Shown here piece by piece: positions 23,869 to 34,880 of a stretch of 64,000 bases of DNA (position 1 is the stretch's first letter; every line of letters begins with the position of its first letter). A program made the translations under genes and the position numbers. The DNA comes from Xylaria sp. FL1777 (taxonomy: Eukaryota; Ascomycota; Sordariomycetes; Xylariales; Xylariaceae): contig MU400580.1 of assembly GCA_022578965.1 (NCBI GenBank), forward strand, positions 158,346 to 222,345. Reading direction: 5' to 3'. The notes under the pieces are model-generated. The model worked only from the letters and a program-made list of their open reading frames with translations. It made no database searches and had not been told where the DNA came from.

Positions 23869-26086
23869 TTAGGCCCTGAAAATGTACTAGAAATAATGGC
23901 TCAATTATGATAGTAAATGATGCTTGTTAATAACGATTCTCGACTAGTCCTAGGCCATCCAGAGGCAACCAAAAAACTACCTAAGAAAAGCGGTCTTTCA
24001 ACAGCCTAATGCAAACGCTCAATTCGAATTTGAAAGTTGCTACTCTATTTCAAGATAGAATACTTGGCCATGTTCAGTTCAAGCAATGCACGTGTTGAGA
24101 TATGTTCAACGTAAGTAGAGATCTATGAGAATGGAACAGGTATTCATGCGCGCATCTGGGGTCAGTGATCGGGTAAAGAAGCAACAAGATGATTTCGTAT
24201 GACTGGACAAGCCGAGATTCACTAAAGAAGCGAGGTAGTTTGCCAGGTAGAGAGGTCGAAATTACGCACTGAACTTTAACCGCACTTTGCATTCTTAGTG
24301 CAAAGTATCCCCTCGACTTAGCAGTTGCTCGAAGATTTTAATTCAGTGCGCCGCGTCATGGTACAGATAACTATAGGTCAAATAGAACCCTGCTTCCCTC
24401 GCATTCTGCTCATAGTAGTGTTATTATATTATTAGGCAATATGTTACTAGTAGACATCATGCGTATGGAAAAAAGCAGTAATATAGTAGAAATTGGCACC
24501 TGAGTAAATGTAGATTAGAAAGTGCATGCATTAAAACGCCCCTTTATGAGTAGTATACACTAGGTACCCTTTTAAATATGTCTCTAAGTCCTTTGCATAT
24601 TGTTAGGTTCATCTAAGCTTCGCTTAAGACGCCGCCTCACTAGACCAAATACATTAGTCTATATACTAACCAGTTTTCGGCAACAATGCGCCTCCTGAAA
24701 ACTTGACGATACGAGCTAAACATTTGGGACGAATGGCGTCTCTGACCCTGTCCCTCAACATGCCACTTTTTCTCTCCTTTCTCTCACGCGGATATCGCCT
24801 GAGACAAAACCATGTATGGCGACCTCAAACATCTAAAGGGGGTATGGAAGATGCCGTAATTTTGCAGGATATCTGAGCAGAGCTCAATGAGACATTGCCG
24901 TCGTGCTGCAACAGATGATTGGGACTGGGCTGAGATGGTTACCTGCTTCATCGGCAGGACAATCCAACTGACACGCAAGGGCTTATCAATGTCATGATTG
25001 GATAGTATCAGATGCTGGCGTATATTACGCTTAGTTCGTAGATATGCATGCGAAGTCTTTGACCGCCTATGTCTTGCGGATTGGAATCAACCCATGGCTC
25101 TAGACCTCAAGTATCGTCAGCAAGGAAGGACAATGTTGTGAATCTAATTAGCACTTCCTGTTTGGCTCTCAAAGCTTCCTTGATTATGAAAGTGTGAATT
25201 ATTCGATGTTGAGCTTTTACAAAGATAGCCCGTTAAAACAGAGGTATCGTATTTGACAGCTTTAACCCGGTATATTTTACTTCGTGCTATATCTCTGTCA
25301 TATTATCATGGCCTCCTGCTGTGAAATAACAGTCGAAGACAGTGAGAGAACCTCACTAGTCCACTTGTTCGGGATCAGTTTACCGTGATTTATACGAACG
25401 GAGTGTGTGGGCTTCTGATAGGCTTACCCGCCAATTATATAAAATAACCGACAAGTGAATTGGCCCATCTAACACATATAGAAACATCAGCATTAACTCG
25501 TAATGAGGCAGAAAACGTGGTGCAAAGTTATAATGATAGAGCAGTAGAACAAGATTAAAAGTCGTAGGAACTCCGTGCCCTTTGGTTGCTCAAATCTCAT
25601 GTGTACCTAGGTAGGTTGGGGAGTAGTGGCCCAAATCAGGAGCTCACGAGTAACTTTCGACATCTCTTTTCTGCTAAATATCATCCTCTTCTCCTACTAT
25701 TCCAGATCGTATGAATCAGCGCTACCCTTATCTTTCTGACTTACTGCTCTCTGTGCGGCTTTTGGACACCATAGATGTTCAATGATTCCCAACTCAGTAA
25801 GTTCTTGATGCTGTTGAGATAGATTTTAGAATCACGCATATTGTGCTTCCTGCTTTTTATTGTAGCTCAAGTTAGCAAAATTTGATGCAGATCTGGAATC
25901 AATCGCCATTAGATAATCTACTATTCTCAGTTTCACCACTCTCTGTTCATCAATCAGTGGCTCTACGACAGCTTAGACGTTCACCTCGTGATCCGTGTAT
26001 ACACTCCAACTAAGCAACTCCGATGGAAGATATGATTCAACTCCGCCATCTATATCGTCCGTGTCCATCTGATCTAGGGCTTCAAG
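23869..26086. other. Intergenic, gene-poor
   Basis: About 2.2 kb with only short frames of no recognisable character. TACCTAGGTAGG occurs near 25606. No RNA gene recognised. Confidence 0.5.
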
Positions 26087-26580
26087 TCAAGTGGTGTATC
26101 TATGTCGCGGCTGTAGTGGTCTGCGGACGCGACTCTTGATACCGTCGGCGCCGGTGAGGACTTGTCCGGGCGCGATCGAGCTGTCCATGAACTTGATGTT
26201 GGCCTGCCTGTCGACGACATTATAAGATTTGAATTCCCGTTCGTATTCGATTGTCTCGTTGAGGTATAACGAATACAACCGAAGGATCTCCGCTCAGTCC
26301 AGCATTAGATCTCCCGGCGTCGGCTCGGCATAGCTGGGCTTCCTGGCATCTCTGTATTCGGGATCGAATCGATATCTCTCGGCCGCGGTCTCTCGGAGCA
26401 GGGACAGAAGTCGTAGAGACAAGACGCCATTTAAGGCAGATTGCTTGTCTTCTGAGATGTAGAATCGATGCCAATATGACCCGTCCGACTATGGAGGGCA
26501 CTCAAAGAGTTGTCGTAACCCAAGGGCGAACATGAGAGCAGCAACACCTGCGTAGACTATCAGAACGCCAGCTTGTTGTG
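26087..26580 (-). pseudogene. FAD-dependent monooxygenase relic
   Basis: One minus-strand frame, broken by stops, carries pieces of a salicylate-hydroxylase-type flavoprotein in the right order. At about 26575-26510 there is VYAGVAALMFALGLRQ, a damaged Rossmann GxGxxG start. At 26480-26300 there is HRFYISEDKQ...LSLLRETAAERYRF. At 26280-26100 there is LRLYSLYLNETIEYEREFKSY...GQVLTGADGIKSRVRR, containing the GADG FAD-contact block typical of the family. In-frame TAG (about 26492) and TGA (about 26297) interrupt it, and spacing between the first two blocks is far shorter than in intact enzymes, so internal sequence is deleted. No C-terminal domain is seen. Confidence 0.65.
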
Positions 26581-27488
26581 GTATTGGAACACAACAGAGG
26601 AAAATCACAAGGAGCGTAGCAGTATGTCCAGGGGTCTCAGTATAGCACTAAAGATGAATGGCAATCGGATTTGTGAGTGCCTCTCTTCTTTGTTGCTCGT
26701 GCGCAGCAACCATACGCTAGCTATAGCTTCTTGCACCTCTCAATACCCCTGTCACGATACTGGCCTGACTCGTCGGTACCAGCACACTACGTGTATTGGA
26801 ATTGTCCATAGAATCCACACTGGGCTAGAACTCAGGTCCCACTAAATAGAAATATATCACTTCGAGTCATGCACGAAATGCGGCGTGCTTCACAGATTCC
26901 AAGTGTATCTCAATATGAGTGGCTATGGCAGTGGATTTTGGCAAGGGCCTGCCACGTGCAAAGGAGTTCGCACGGCACAGAACGCATCTACCGTGAGGAA
27001 CATGCTTGTCCCTTGCGATTCTGAGTGATGACCAGTGCTGTCGTCAGCACCCATCCTCAGTCCCCTGATGAGCAGGCTAAAACCGGAATTTGTCAGAAGC
27101 GTTTGGCCCATGTCTAGGATCATCACTAACAACAAGCTTTTGTCTCGAACCACGACTCGAGAAGACTACCGGTATGGAAGGTGCTGGACGCTATGGTGTC
27201 AGATAGACATAGCGAAAGAGTTGTTAGATGCAGTGTGCAAACACATGCAGCCTAGTCTTAGTCTATCAATACATATATGGGCGGCCACCCCGGATCAGGA
27301 AGGTTAGTGCGAGACTTGGCCCCCATATTCTACCGCATAAAGCATAGACATTTCCTCAGTAGACTGAAAATGCCTCGAGCAACCCTACTTAAACCCCTTT
27401 TGAAAGGCCTTCGCCTATACTATCTAGTCATCGATAACCAGTCTAGACCTCTTAGTAACATAAGTACAATACATTACTCGTTGTGCCC
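26581..27488. other. Intergenic between relics
   Basis: Two 90-codon plus-strand frames (26573-26845, 27035-27307) have no family resemblance. No RNA gene seen. Confidence 0.45.
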
Positions 27489-27690
27489 CTGTAACATCCT
27501 GGTAATAACCCGGGTAACGTCCCGGTTAAGCCCTGGTTTTGAGTATATATTGTATTGTTTGAACTACGTATCTACTAGAGCATTCTCGATCCTGCGCCGA
27601 TCCTGGGGATTATTTTAATTGCCTGCATATATAGTAGAGCATAATTGTCGATCGGTTACGGCGACGCTGCCGGATCAGACCCGCTGTGAC
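27489..27690 (+). mobile_element. Possible LTR remnant with tRNA-like primer-binding site
   Basis: TGTAACATCCTGG at 27489 opens a roughly 170-bp stretch that has three imperfect copies of a GTAAC.(T)CC(C/T)GGT motif at its start. It ends GGTTACGGCGACGCTGCCGG near 27655-27674. The latter resembles the complement of a tRNA acceptor and T arm, as in primer-binding sites that follow fungal gypsy LTRs. No second LTR and no coding remains are evident, so it would be a truncated insertion. Confidence 0.4.
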
Positions 27691-28647
27691 TACGGTATAT
27701 TTTCGATATAGGTAGGTTTGTTACTTGGCGGCTTTTTTCTTACTCAGTGCTGCGTAGATCTATGGGTATGACTTCTCGATATAGACATTATACTATCTAG
27801 TTATCGTATTCGGGCTTATTACCAACCGCAACTTCTTGGTAGATAACCTATCCCCAACCTATGATAAACGGCTTAACTTTACCAAGATATGTTGATTTCG
27901 AAGATTTGTAAGGATTATTCTTTAAGCTGATATATTATACCTTTCTGCTCTCGTCTCTCCTTGCATGGGTGGTCGAGGTTCAAGTCGGCTAGTATCGGAG
28001 AATCGGCAGCCGGCGGTCTTAACAATAGCAAAGATGAAGTTTAGGTTTCCAATGTTTCCTAGCGTATTCCCGATATATATACTGGATGTTATAATATAAC
28101 TCTGGGTCTCAAAGCTTCGTACTGCGTATAGCTCGGCTACCATGTTTTACCGATTGAGTAAAGCCTCATAGAAATATCCCTGGTGGGCTGACTTAACCCC
28201 GGAAGACTAGCTCGATTTTTCACAAGTGTGTATCTGGCCTACTCTCCGAAACCCCCTGGCATATCCCCTGCTTTGTCCCTGAGCTAACCTTTCGGGCCCT
28301 GGAGGAGGCTTACATAGCGTACTGCTTCAATCACTCCATGCACTCTGACCTCTGACAAAAGTGCCAGTCCGATTTCTAGTGTAGATAACGGACTCTGCAT
28401 TAGTTACCAGGATAAGATGGCCCGGTTTCTCGGCTTGCATTAGTCTAGTGTCCCCTTTCCAAAGTCACTATGCGTATATTGTATGAGGAGTTTAGAGGCA
28501 ATTCTTCGTAATTACGTGCAGTGCATGGTTCACGGAAAGAAGCTGTAGTCTAGAGATGATCATAATTGGCGGCTCTCGGCTATTCTCCTAACTAGTCTAG
28601 TAAACCAAACTCCTCACAAATCAACCCGAATGGAAGACTAGGCGATC
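27691..28647. other. Intergenic, possible retroelement debris
   Basis: Sequence downstream of the LTR-like remnant, with no intact open frame. The 73-codon minus-strand frame at 27922-28143 has no motif. Confidence 0.4.
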
Positions 28648-29480
28648 TCATTGTTGTTTTGAACGTGCATATACCACGGCGTCCTGGATGACATCCGCAA
28701 GAGCCTCGGGCATGCTAAAAAAGGGCGAGTGACTAGACGGAAGACTAGCCGTGAAAAACCCCGCTGGGAACATGGATGCCATGGCCTCCTGTGCTTGAAG
28801 AGGGATAGAATGATCATCTTTGCAGAAAATGTAGCCGACTGCAACGCCGTTGTTCCACGGCTCATGCTCGGATATATCCGACACAACGCGATAGGGCATC
28901 GCCCGTAGGTTTTCTAGAGCTTTGGCTACAAGTTCAGAGTCGACATCATGGTAGAACAAGTCCTGAGCCCCTTCCGCTGTGAACATCCCCTCCTAAAACG
29001 CCTTGTTAGAGTACCGCAAGTAGCAACCCAGATTCAGAATAGTTGGCTTACTTCGGGAAATCCCCACCAGGGAAGATTGTTGCCTCCCAGGTTTTTCAAA
29101 AGACAGACCCCGGAGGGTACAATCATCGTTGCAAGGTTTGCAATCATTATAACACCTCCCGGTAAGCCCGCAGCTGCACGCTCCTTGAATCCGAGCCCGG
29201 TCACCGCGTTCGCAGCAACATGGCCACCATACGAATGTGGCAATAGGATAATTTCCTTTCCTGCATTGACGAGTTCTGTCAGGGCCGAATGGACGTGCTT
29301 TGCATCGTCATGAAGACCGAGTTTGGGGTCGTTAGAAACAATCGAGGGCAGCTCTGCGGCTTCGGTTTCGAAGCCACGAGCCTCAAGGACGGCGCGTTGC
29401 TTGTCGAACACCCATTTTTCATGCCACGCTCCAGGGATAAGGAAGATAAAGGGTAGAGTCTTTTCGGTCGAGGAAGCCAT
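28648..29480 (-). CDS. Alpha/beta hydrolase, salicylate-esterase-like, 257 aa
   Basis: Exons are 29052-29480 and 28648-28992. The intron starts GTAAGC, has branch site TCTAAC and ends TTTTAG; the join restores the frame at PE|EGMF. The chosen ATG at 29480 (MASSTEKTLPF) fits the fungal family better than the upstream in-frame ATG at 29543. Features: PGAWHEKWVFD oxyanion-hole strand near residues 16-27, nucleophile elbow PHSYGG around residues 83-88, the acid in the FCKDDHSIPL segment and the catalytic His in the SSHSPF segment near the C-terminus. It belongs to the small AB_hydrolase_6 group related to plant methyl-salicylate esterases, cytosolic; the substrate is not predictable. No neighbouring gene suggests a pathway. 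Confidence 0.88.
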
Positions 29481-30166
29481 TGTGATGAGTAATGTATGAC
29501 GAAGTGAGAGAAGTGCAAGATGAAAAACGTCGAATAGTCTCACGATTTGTACGGGGATTCAGCCATTTTTCTGTTCATTCCGTGACGACCAATACATGTA
29601 TGTATGCATGATGCGTATGGAACCAACATCTCTTGATATCAGCCGAGATGCCACCGCACGTGTCGTGGCGTATATCTACGCAGTAATGTAGGTCCTTTCG
29701 GTTTGACAAGGAGTAGCCCCCACAATCTACGCATGAGGAACCAAACCCACGACGCTATTTACGCTTGCTAGGATGGAAGAAAACGGTAGGACAGAACAAT
29801 CACACTTAGCTCGGTTTAGCGCAATCTCTGCACCCCGGCGGCACAGCTTGCTCACCAGGGTAGCATTACGTTGTTACATCACGCCACGATCCTTCGTTGG
29901 AAACCTTGTCTTAAGATCAACTCGTCCTTCCATCAATGTAACCTGGAACTTTTATGCGGTTATACTAGCGGGATACTAGTAGTTTGTGGCTTGACACTAG
30001 AATCGTCATCGGAAGTTTAATAATTTCTTTCCCTTTTCTTAAGACCTTGTCGCAGGTATATACGCACCCTGCAGACCTCGCCCTCTCTCAAGCCTGTTGG
30101 TTGAACATTTGAATGTTTGAATGTTTGAAAGAAGACGACTGATCGACTTCCGATCCACCCGCAGAA
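29481..30166. other. Divergent promoter region
   Basis: Lies between the alpha/beta hydrolase (minus) and the rhodopsin-like gene (plus), so it should hold both promoters. It contains a direct repeat GAATGTTTGAATGTTTGAA at about 30110-30130. No coding frame supported. Confidence 0.5.
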
Positions 30167-31588
30167 ATGCTGCTTCCAGAACCGCCGCCTGGTCTGGACA
30201 TGAAGGCGAGCCAGGTGGGCTCAATCTACGCAGGCCTTCTAATCCCATGGATTTTTGCGATTCTCAATGTGGTCCTGAGGTTCACTGCTCGTCGACTTAT
30301 TAGGAATGGTATCATCAGAGCAGAAGACTGGCTGGCTCTGTTCGCCTTGGTTTGTTACCTTTAAATCTAACAATGCCCTTCATCATGTTGCTGACAGGCT
30401 CTTAGACGGCGGCAACTGCCCAAGTCTTCTCAACACTGTTCTTTTGTAAGCATCTCAAAACACCGCGTACCATCATCGCTAACTCGTAACAGCTATTCCC
30501 CATGGACTTGGTCGGCACATCTGGGTAGGACCTCCAGATGCCATGAGAGCTGCGTCACTTGCACTGTTTATTGCGGAGATAACGTATACCGTTACAATGA
30601 CAGTGATTAAATATTCAACACTGGTCTTTTACTGGCATGTTTTCTCCATGAAAAAGTCCATTCGAGTACCAATCATGATTCTGTCCGGGTTAATCTCACT
30701 GTGGGGAATTGCTATTGTATGTGAGCGCCTTTCTCCTCCATCTTCCTACTGACAGTCCATAGATTCTTGTTACTTCGCTCCAATGCATTCCCACCAGGGC
30801 TACTTGGGAACGCTTCGATCCGGTTAATCCTTTACTTCCATCAGAATACAAGTGTGGGGTCGATGTGGGTGCCTTCGTAATCGCGAACGCAGTTCCCAAT
30901 ATTATCACCGATGCGCTCATTGTCCTCCTCCCAATACCTTATGTGCTGTCGCTTCATTTACGTCGCAGTCAAAAGATAGCACTGGGCGGTACTTTTCTAT
31001 TGGGGTTATTGTAAGTCCATAGTGCCCTAGGTCACATGCAATTATTCAACTAATCCACATTCTAGAGTCACCCTTACGTCTGTATTACGCTTGGCATTCT
31101 TCCAAAAGGTCGCTTACACGGACCCTGATGTAACCTGGACTTTCACTGTTCCAGTCATTTGGTCAAATGTAGAGTGTAATTTGGCTATTGCAGTGTGTAA
31201 GTCAATGTCGTATAAACTAATCCGTTTGGCAACTTGTCCGCTAATTGGCCTTCTAGCCTCTCTTCCATTTCTTAAACCAATCCTAAACCTAATTCTACAT
31301 CGAAGAGTCTCGGATCCTTCGACCACAAACAAGTCAGGCAGGGCAGGGGGCACAACCGCGTCGGCTTCGGTCCTCGGTCACCGAGGGAGTAATATGCCCG
31401 GCCTTGCTTCCAATATCCAAACGAGCGTTACGACAAGAAGAGGAGAAGATACGCGACCATTTGCACGGCTATCCGACACAGAATCATCGGGAAGCGTTGG
31501 CGAAGATGCAATGGAGCTAAACAATTTTGATAATGGTGGCATTCTTATCACCAAGGAGTTTCGAATACTTAATAAGGACCAGGAATAG
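30167..31588 (+). CDS. Fungal rhodopsin-like (Pth11-related) seven-helix membrane protein, 405 aa
   Basis: Exons are 30167-30349, 30406-30445, 30493-30716, 30763-31010 and 31066-31588. Each join preserves frame and introns are 46-56 nt. The protein has the layout of the fungal rhodopsin-like integral membrane domain: short extracellular N-terminus, IYAGLLIPWIFAILNVVLRFTARR, the RAEDWLALFAL helix, IPHGLGRHIW, LFIAEITYTVTMTVIKYSTLVFYW, CIPTRATWERFDP followed by a cysteine (YKCG), ITDALIVLLPIPYVLSLHL, FLLGLLVTLTSVLRL and VIWSNVECNLAIAVC. The cytosolic tail of about 120 residues is Ser/Thr-rich with an acidic end. Relatives include Pth11-like surface sensors in plant pathogens, but it lacks an N-terminal CFEM domain. 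Likely a plasma-membrane sensor or receptor-like protein; ligand unknown. Confidence 0.88.
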
Positions 31589-32415
31589 GATGTAATAAAA
31601 CCGGAAGCGAGACCTTGGGGAATACAAGGTTTGGGGTCCTAAGGGATATAAGGGACGAAAACTATAAAAGCTGGCGTTGAGTTGAGGGGTCTACTTGCTT
31701 GCTGCTCGTGTCCTCATAGCTAATTCAATTCAGCGCATTATTTCTGAGCCATTTCCAGGGTCCAAAGAGTAGTCACACGAGTTGCAAGTTCTTCAGCCCT
31801 AAAAGTTGGGTTGGCGGCAATCCTCTTCCCCCTGGTTGGACTTGGGTCACAAAACCACAAGACGAATTATCGTGGGACAGTCTTACCGCTTCAAGGTAGG
31901 TGCGGGAGTTACTCTACATATGCTTCGTTTACAAACTGGCGATTTGACATCATGCGAGTTGACGAGGTCTCAATATGACGCTTAGATGAGGATTTCCAAG
32001 TGGGGGCATCTCGAAGACGACAGCCTAGAGACAGCGTCTCTGACATAATGCTTCGATTCGCTTCTCTCTCAAGAAAACATAACGTCCTCCTTATTGACAC
32101 GTACCCAAAAGAGGTAACTACCAATAATCATGCCAATAAGCGATGGCGTCTACACTCAAAGAACCGCAGCTAGCACAAGTCAAATGGAAGTGTAATCGTT
32201 TCTTAGGTGGTGCCGTGAGGTCACATCCCATATGGAACAGCACATCCGTGGGGATATGTTGGGTCAAGTTGGAAAAAGAGGGGAGTAGTATTAAACTAGG
32301 CTGAATGGACGTCCACGAAGAGAAAATTAAATTATTTAGTCATTCGACTATAATCTCTAACATAGCTAGAGCATGCCCTTTCTCCCATTCCTCTCCTTCA
32401 CCCCTAGAGCTTTCC
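31589..32415. other. Intergenic
   Basis: No credible gene. A short frame at 31909-32124 and its complement show no family features. Confidence 0.5.
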
Positions 32416-32500
32416 ACTGGTACTCATTTTCCTCCTTTAAAGGTTGCCACTAATACTTATTCTCCTCTGGAGGTTGTCACTGGTACTCATTTCTTTGGGA
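32416..32500 (+). repeat. Imperfect 30-33 bp tandem repeat
   Basis: Units begin ACTGGTACTCATTT (32416), ACTAATACTTATTC (32449) and ACTGGTACTCATTT (32479, partial). A half-unit precedes at 32392. The ACTGGTACTCAT core recurs once more at 32672, overlapping the stop codon of the DUF3716-like gene, and a CCA microsatellite lies at about 32654-32672. Confidence 0.6.
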
Positions 32501-32679
32501 GACTCAGTGCTGAAAAGTCTCGTGCTGTTGATGACGAGATTGGTTGGATATGAGGGCCTGTATATAGCAGGACTACCAGCCCAACACGTCCGCATGCCCT
32601 TCGGGAGGCTCCGTGGGATGCTACAACGTAGACTCCCCCTGGCGAGAAATAGAACCACTACCACCACCACCACTGGTAC

Positions 32680-33571
32680 TCATCCTTGAAAGAACGAGCA
32701 TTGTTTATACTGGAACTGGTACTGGCAATTGCAGCAGCACTCAGAATGGCCGAAACCGGTAGCACCAGCAGGTACAAGTACACATCCCCCGGTGAAGGGG
32801 CCCATGCCTCGGAGGCAGCGGGTGCATGGCTGAGGAGCCAGAGTTCCCACGCACTGTCCAATCGTGGCCGGAATGCAGTAATCGGGTCTAAACTCGCTGA
32901 ACGGGTTGGCGCGCATTCTAACTACTCGCTTAACTGGAAGTGCTGCCAGATGTAGTGCCCGCGCGGGCCAAAGAGCCTTCTTCACTTTCCAAAATTTCGG
33001 TATTTGGATACTGTCCCGGAGTGCGGCAGCAACTGGCTGAGTTAGCTGCTGTGCCTGAGTTGGTTGCTGTGGCTGTGGCTGTGGCTGTTTTTCGTCGAAT
33101 TAGCATATGTGAAGCTATTGATTCAAGGACTGATACTGACCGGTCCACTGTCATCAGTAGTGGTGGCTACCGGGGTAGCAGGGGGGGCGGCGGTTGGGGT
33201 GTCAGGTGTATGTGTGGGTGCATCAGCGGAAGACGCAGGATGCTGAACCACAGGAGGATTAGAAGAACGAGCCATTTTAACCAGAATCCAAGCGACCTCT
33301 ATTTCCTCAGGCGTATAGGTGGATAGATCGATGGAAGACATAGTAGTATGTTGCGGGGGAGGATTGGAAGACCCGGTGGGAAGAACCGGAGCCGGCTCCA
33401 GATCCGGACCCGGAGTGGGTCCCGCAGCCAAGAGATCAGCCGGAGGAGCACTACCGGAAACAGGAGCCGGAGGAGGACGTCGCTATTAGAACCATTAGCT
33501 AACTCAAGAATTAAGCGTGAATGAGACTTAATTCTTACGGGATCCATGGGATCCAAGGCCTCAGACGCCAT
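32680..33571 (-). CDS. Protein with DUF3716-like cysteine region, 259 aa
   Basis: Exons are 33539-33571, 33141-33482 and 32680-33084, all phase 0. Intron 1 is GTAAGA...TAATAG, intron 2 GTCAGT...AACAG. Residues 1-60 are Pro/Ala-rich. Residues about 65-85 hold an amphipathic block (STYTPEEIEVAWILVKMARSS) seen at the N-terminus of many fungal nuclear-type proteins. A Thr/Pro stretch and a Gln-Pro repeat follow. The C-terminal 80 residues carry CxxC-type cysteines: PCTRCLRGMGPF, GGCVLV, ECCCNCQY and a terminal CSF. This pattern matches the fungal domain of unknown function DUF3716, probably metal-binding. No signal peptide or membrane helix. The ATG at 33571 is close to the first intron, a common fungal arrangement. 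Function unknown. Confidence 0.72.
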
Positions 33572-34880
33572 TCTCTTGAGGTTAGGTTGTCCGTTCTCTA
33601 TCTTGGGCTCAGTGTATTGAGTGTGTCTTTGTTCTGTTGCTTCAGTGCAGCTCAAGTTGTTAAAAAGGGAGAGAGAGAAAGAGAGGGGTCAAGACTTGAT
33701 GATATATTGTCAAGATGTGCAAATAATCATCTCTGAACAAGTTTGGTTAAGGGTGGTGCGCGGAGACTTACGCGAATTCTATCCACGAGGCCTGAAGAGG
33801 GAAGGAAGGAAGGAAGGAAGCAAGAAGGGAAACAAAAGATCGGGGATTATCTATGGCTTGGATACGTACCATAGTTTCAGATGCCACACACCTTTAGCCG
33901 CGTGGGTAGCATAGTTGCGTATTTAGCGGAGCATATTTAAGAAAACCCTCACTTGCGAGAATTCACGATGTCCTTGTAACTCAACTGGTGGCCATGTGAC
34001 TTGGTACTTGTTAGCTCGCTTTCGAGGCCCTATTACTCTGAAGACGGGGTTTGAATACAGAACTCCTTGACCTGTATGGTGTATAGGAAGACCCAGTAGT
34101 AACAAGACTCAATTCAGAAGGTTTTCTACATAGCTTGCTATTTGACAGAAGATATTAAAGCCACCACTAGACAGGAGTTGTGAGAGGATCTTATACATGC
34201 TGATATTGGATATGTAAAGGTTATGTTCTGGGCTATAGGCAACATAGGTAATCTTGACGTTAGAAGGTTAAGCTTGATTTTGAGGCTGGGTCATAAGGCA
34301 TTTGTGTTATTCTATAATGACTAATTAACAAAAGGTTTTATTGAATAAATTTAACTTGGATATTGTTGTGGTCTGCTCTCAACTTTCCTGTCACAAGATG
34401 GGATGCTTCAAGATGTGAGTGTGCTCAACTGAGATTGTCTGTGATAAAAGCAGACCCCTCCGGTGCCGACCCGTTAATTATTGTTATGCAGGATAACCTT
34501 TAAAGGTAGATTGCTAACTCTGAATCCGTGCTGTGTATCTTTATTTGTAGCCCTCCTTGGGGGGAACAAAGGCTGCACTGACTTTCACGTTCTGCTCCTT
34601 GGAATCATGCAGACCTAGTGTAATAATGAGGGTTTCTCTGTCTTTTGACATTCTTTACGTAATTTTAGGTAACCTTGACCCCTTACACCCTTTCAGTTAT
34701 GCTTAGATTAGACATATATTAAATATAATAGGTAAGGGTAGGTCCCATATCTTTTCTTGCACTAACTTAGTTGATTAAATATGTATGATTCATATAACAT
34801 GCTACATTTTCTCAACCAAGCAACTCGTACGCTAATGATTATCGGAAACTGGTTAACATAGTGTGGCTAGCCAATGATAA
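33572..34880. other. Intergenic with GGAA microsatellite
   Basis: About 1.3 kb, AT-leaning toward 34.2-34.8 kb. A pure GGAA run of about 20 bp lies at 33800-33820. No gene recognised. Confidence 0.55.
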
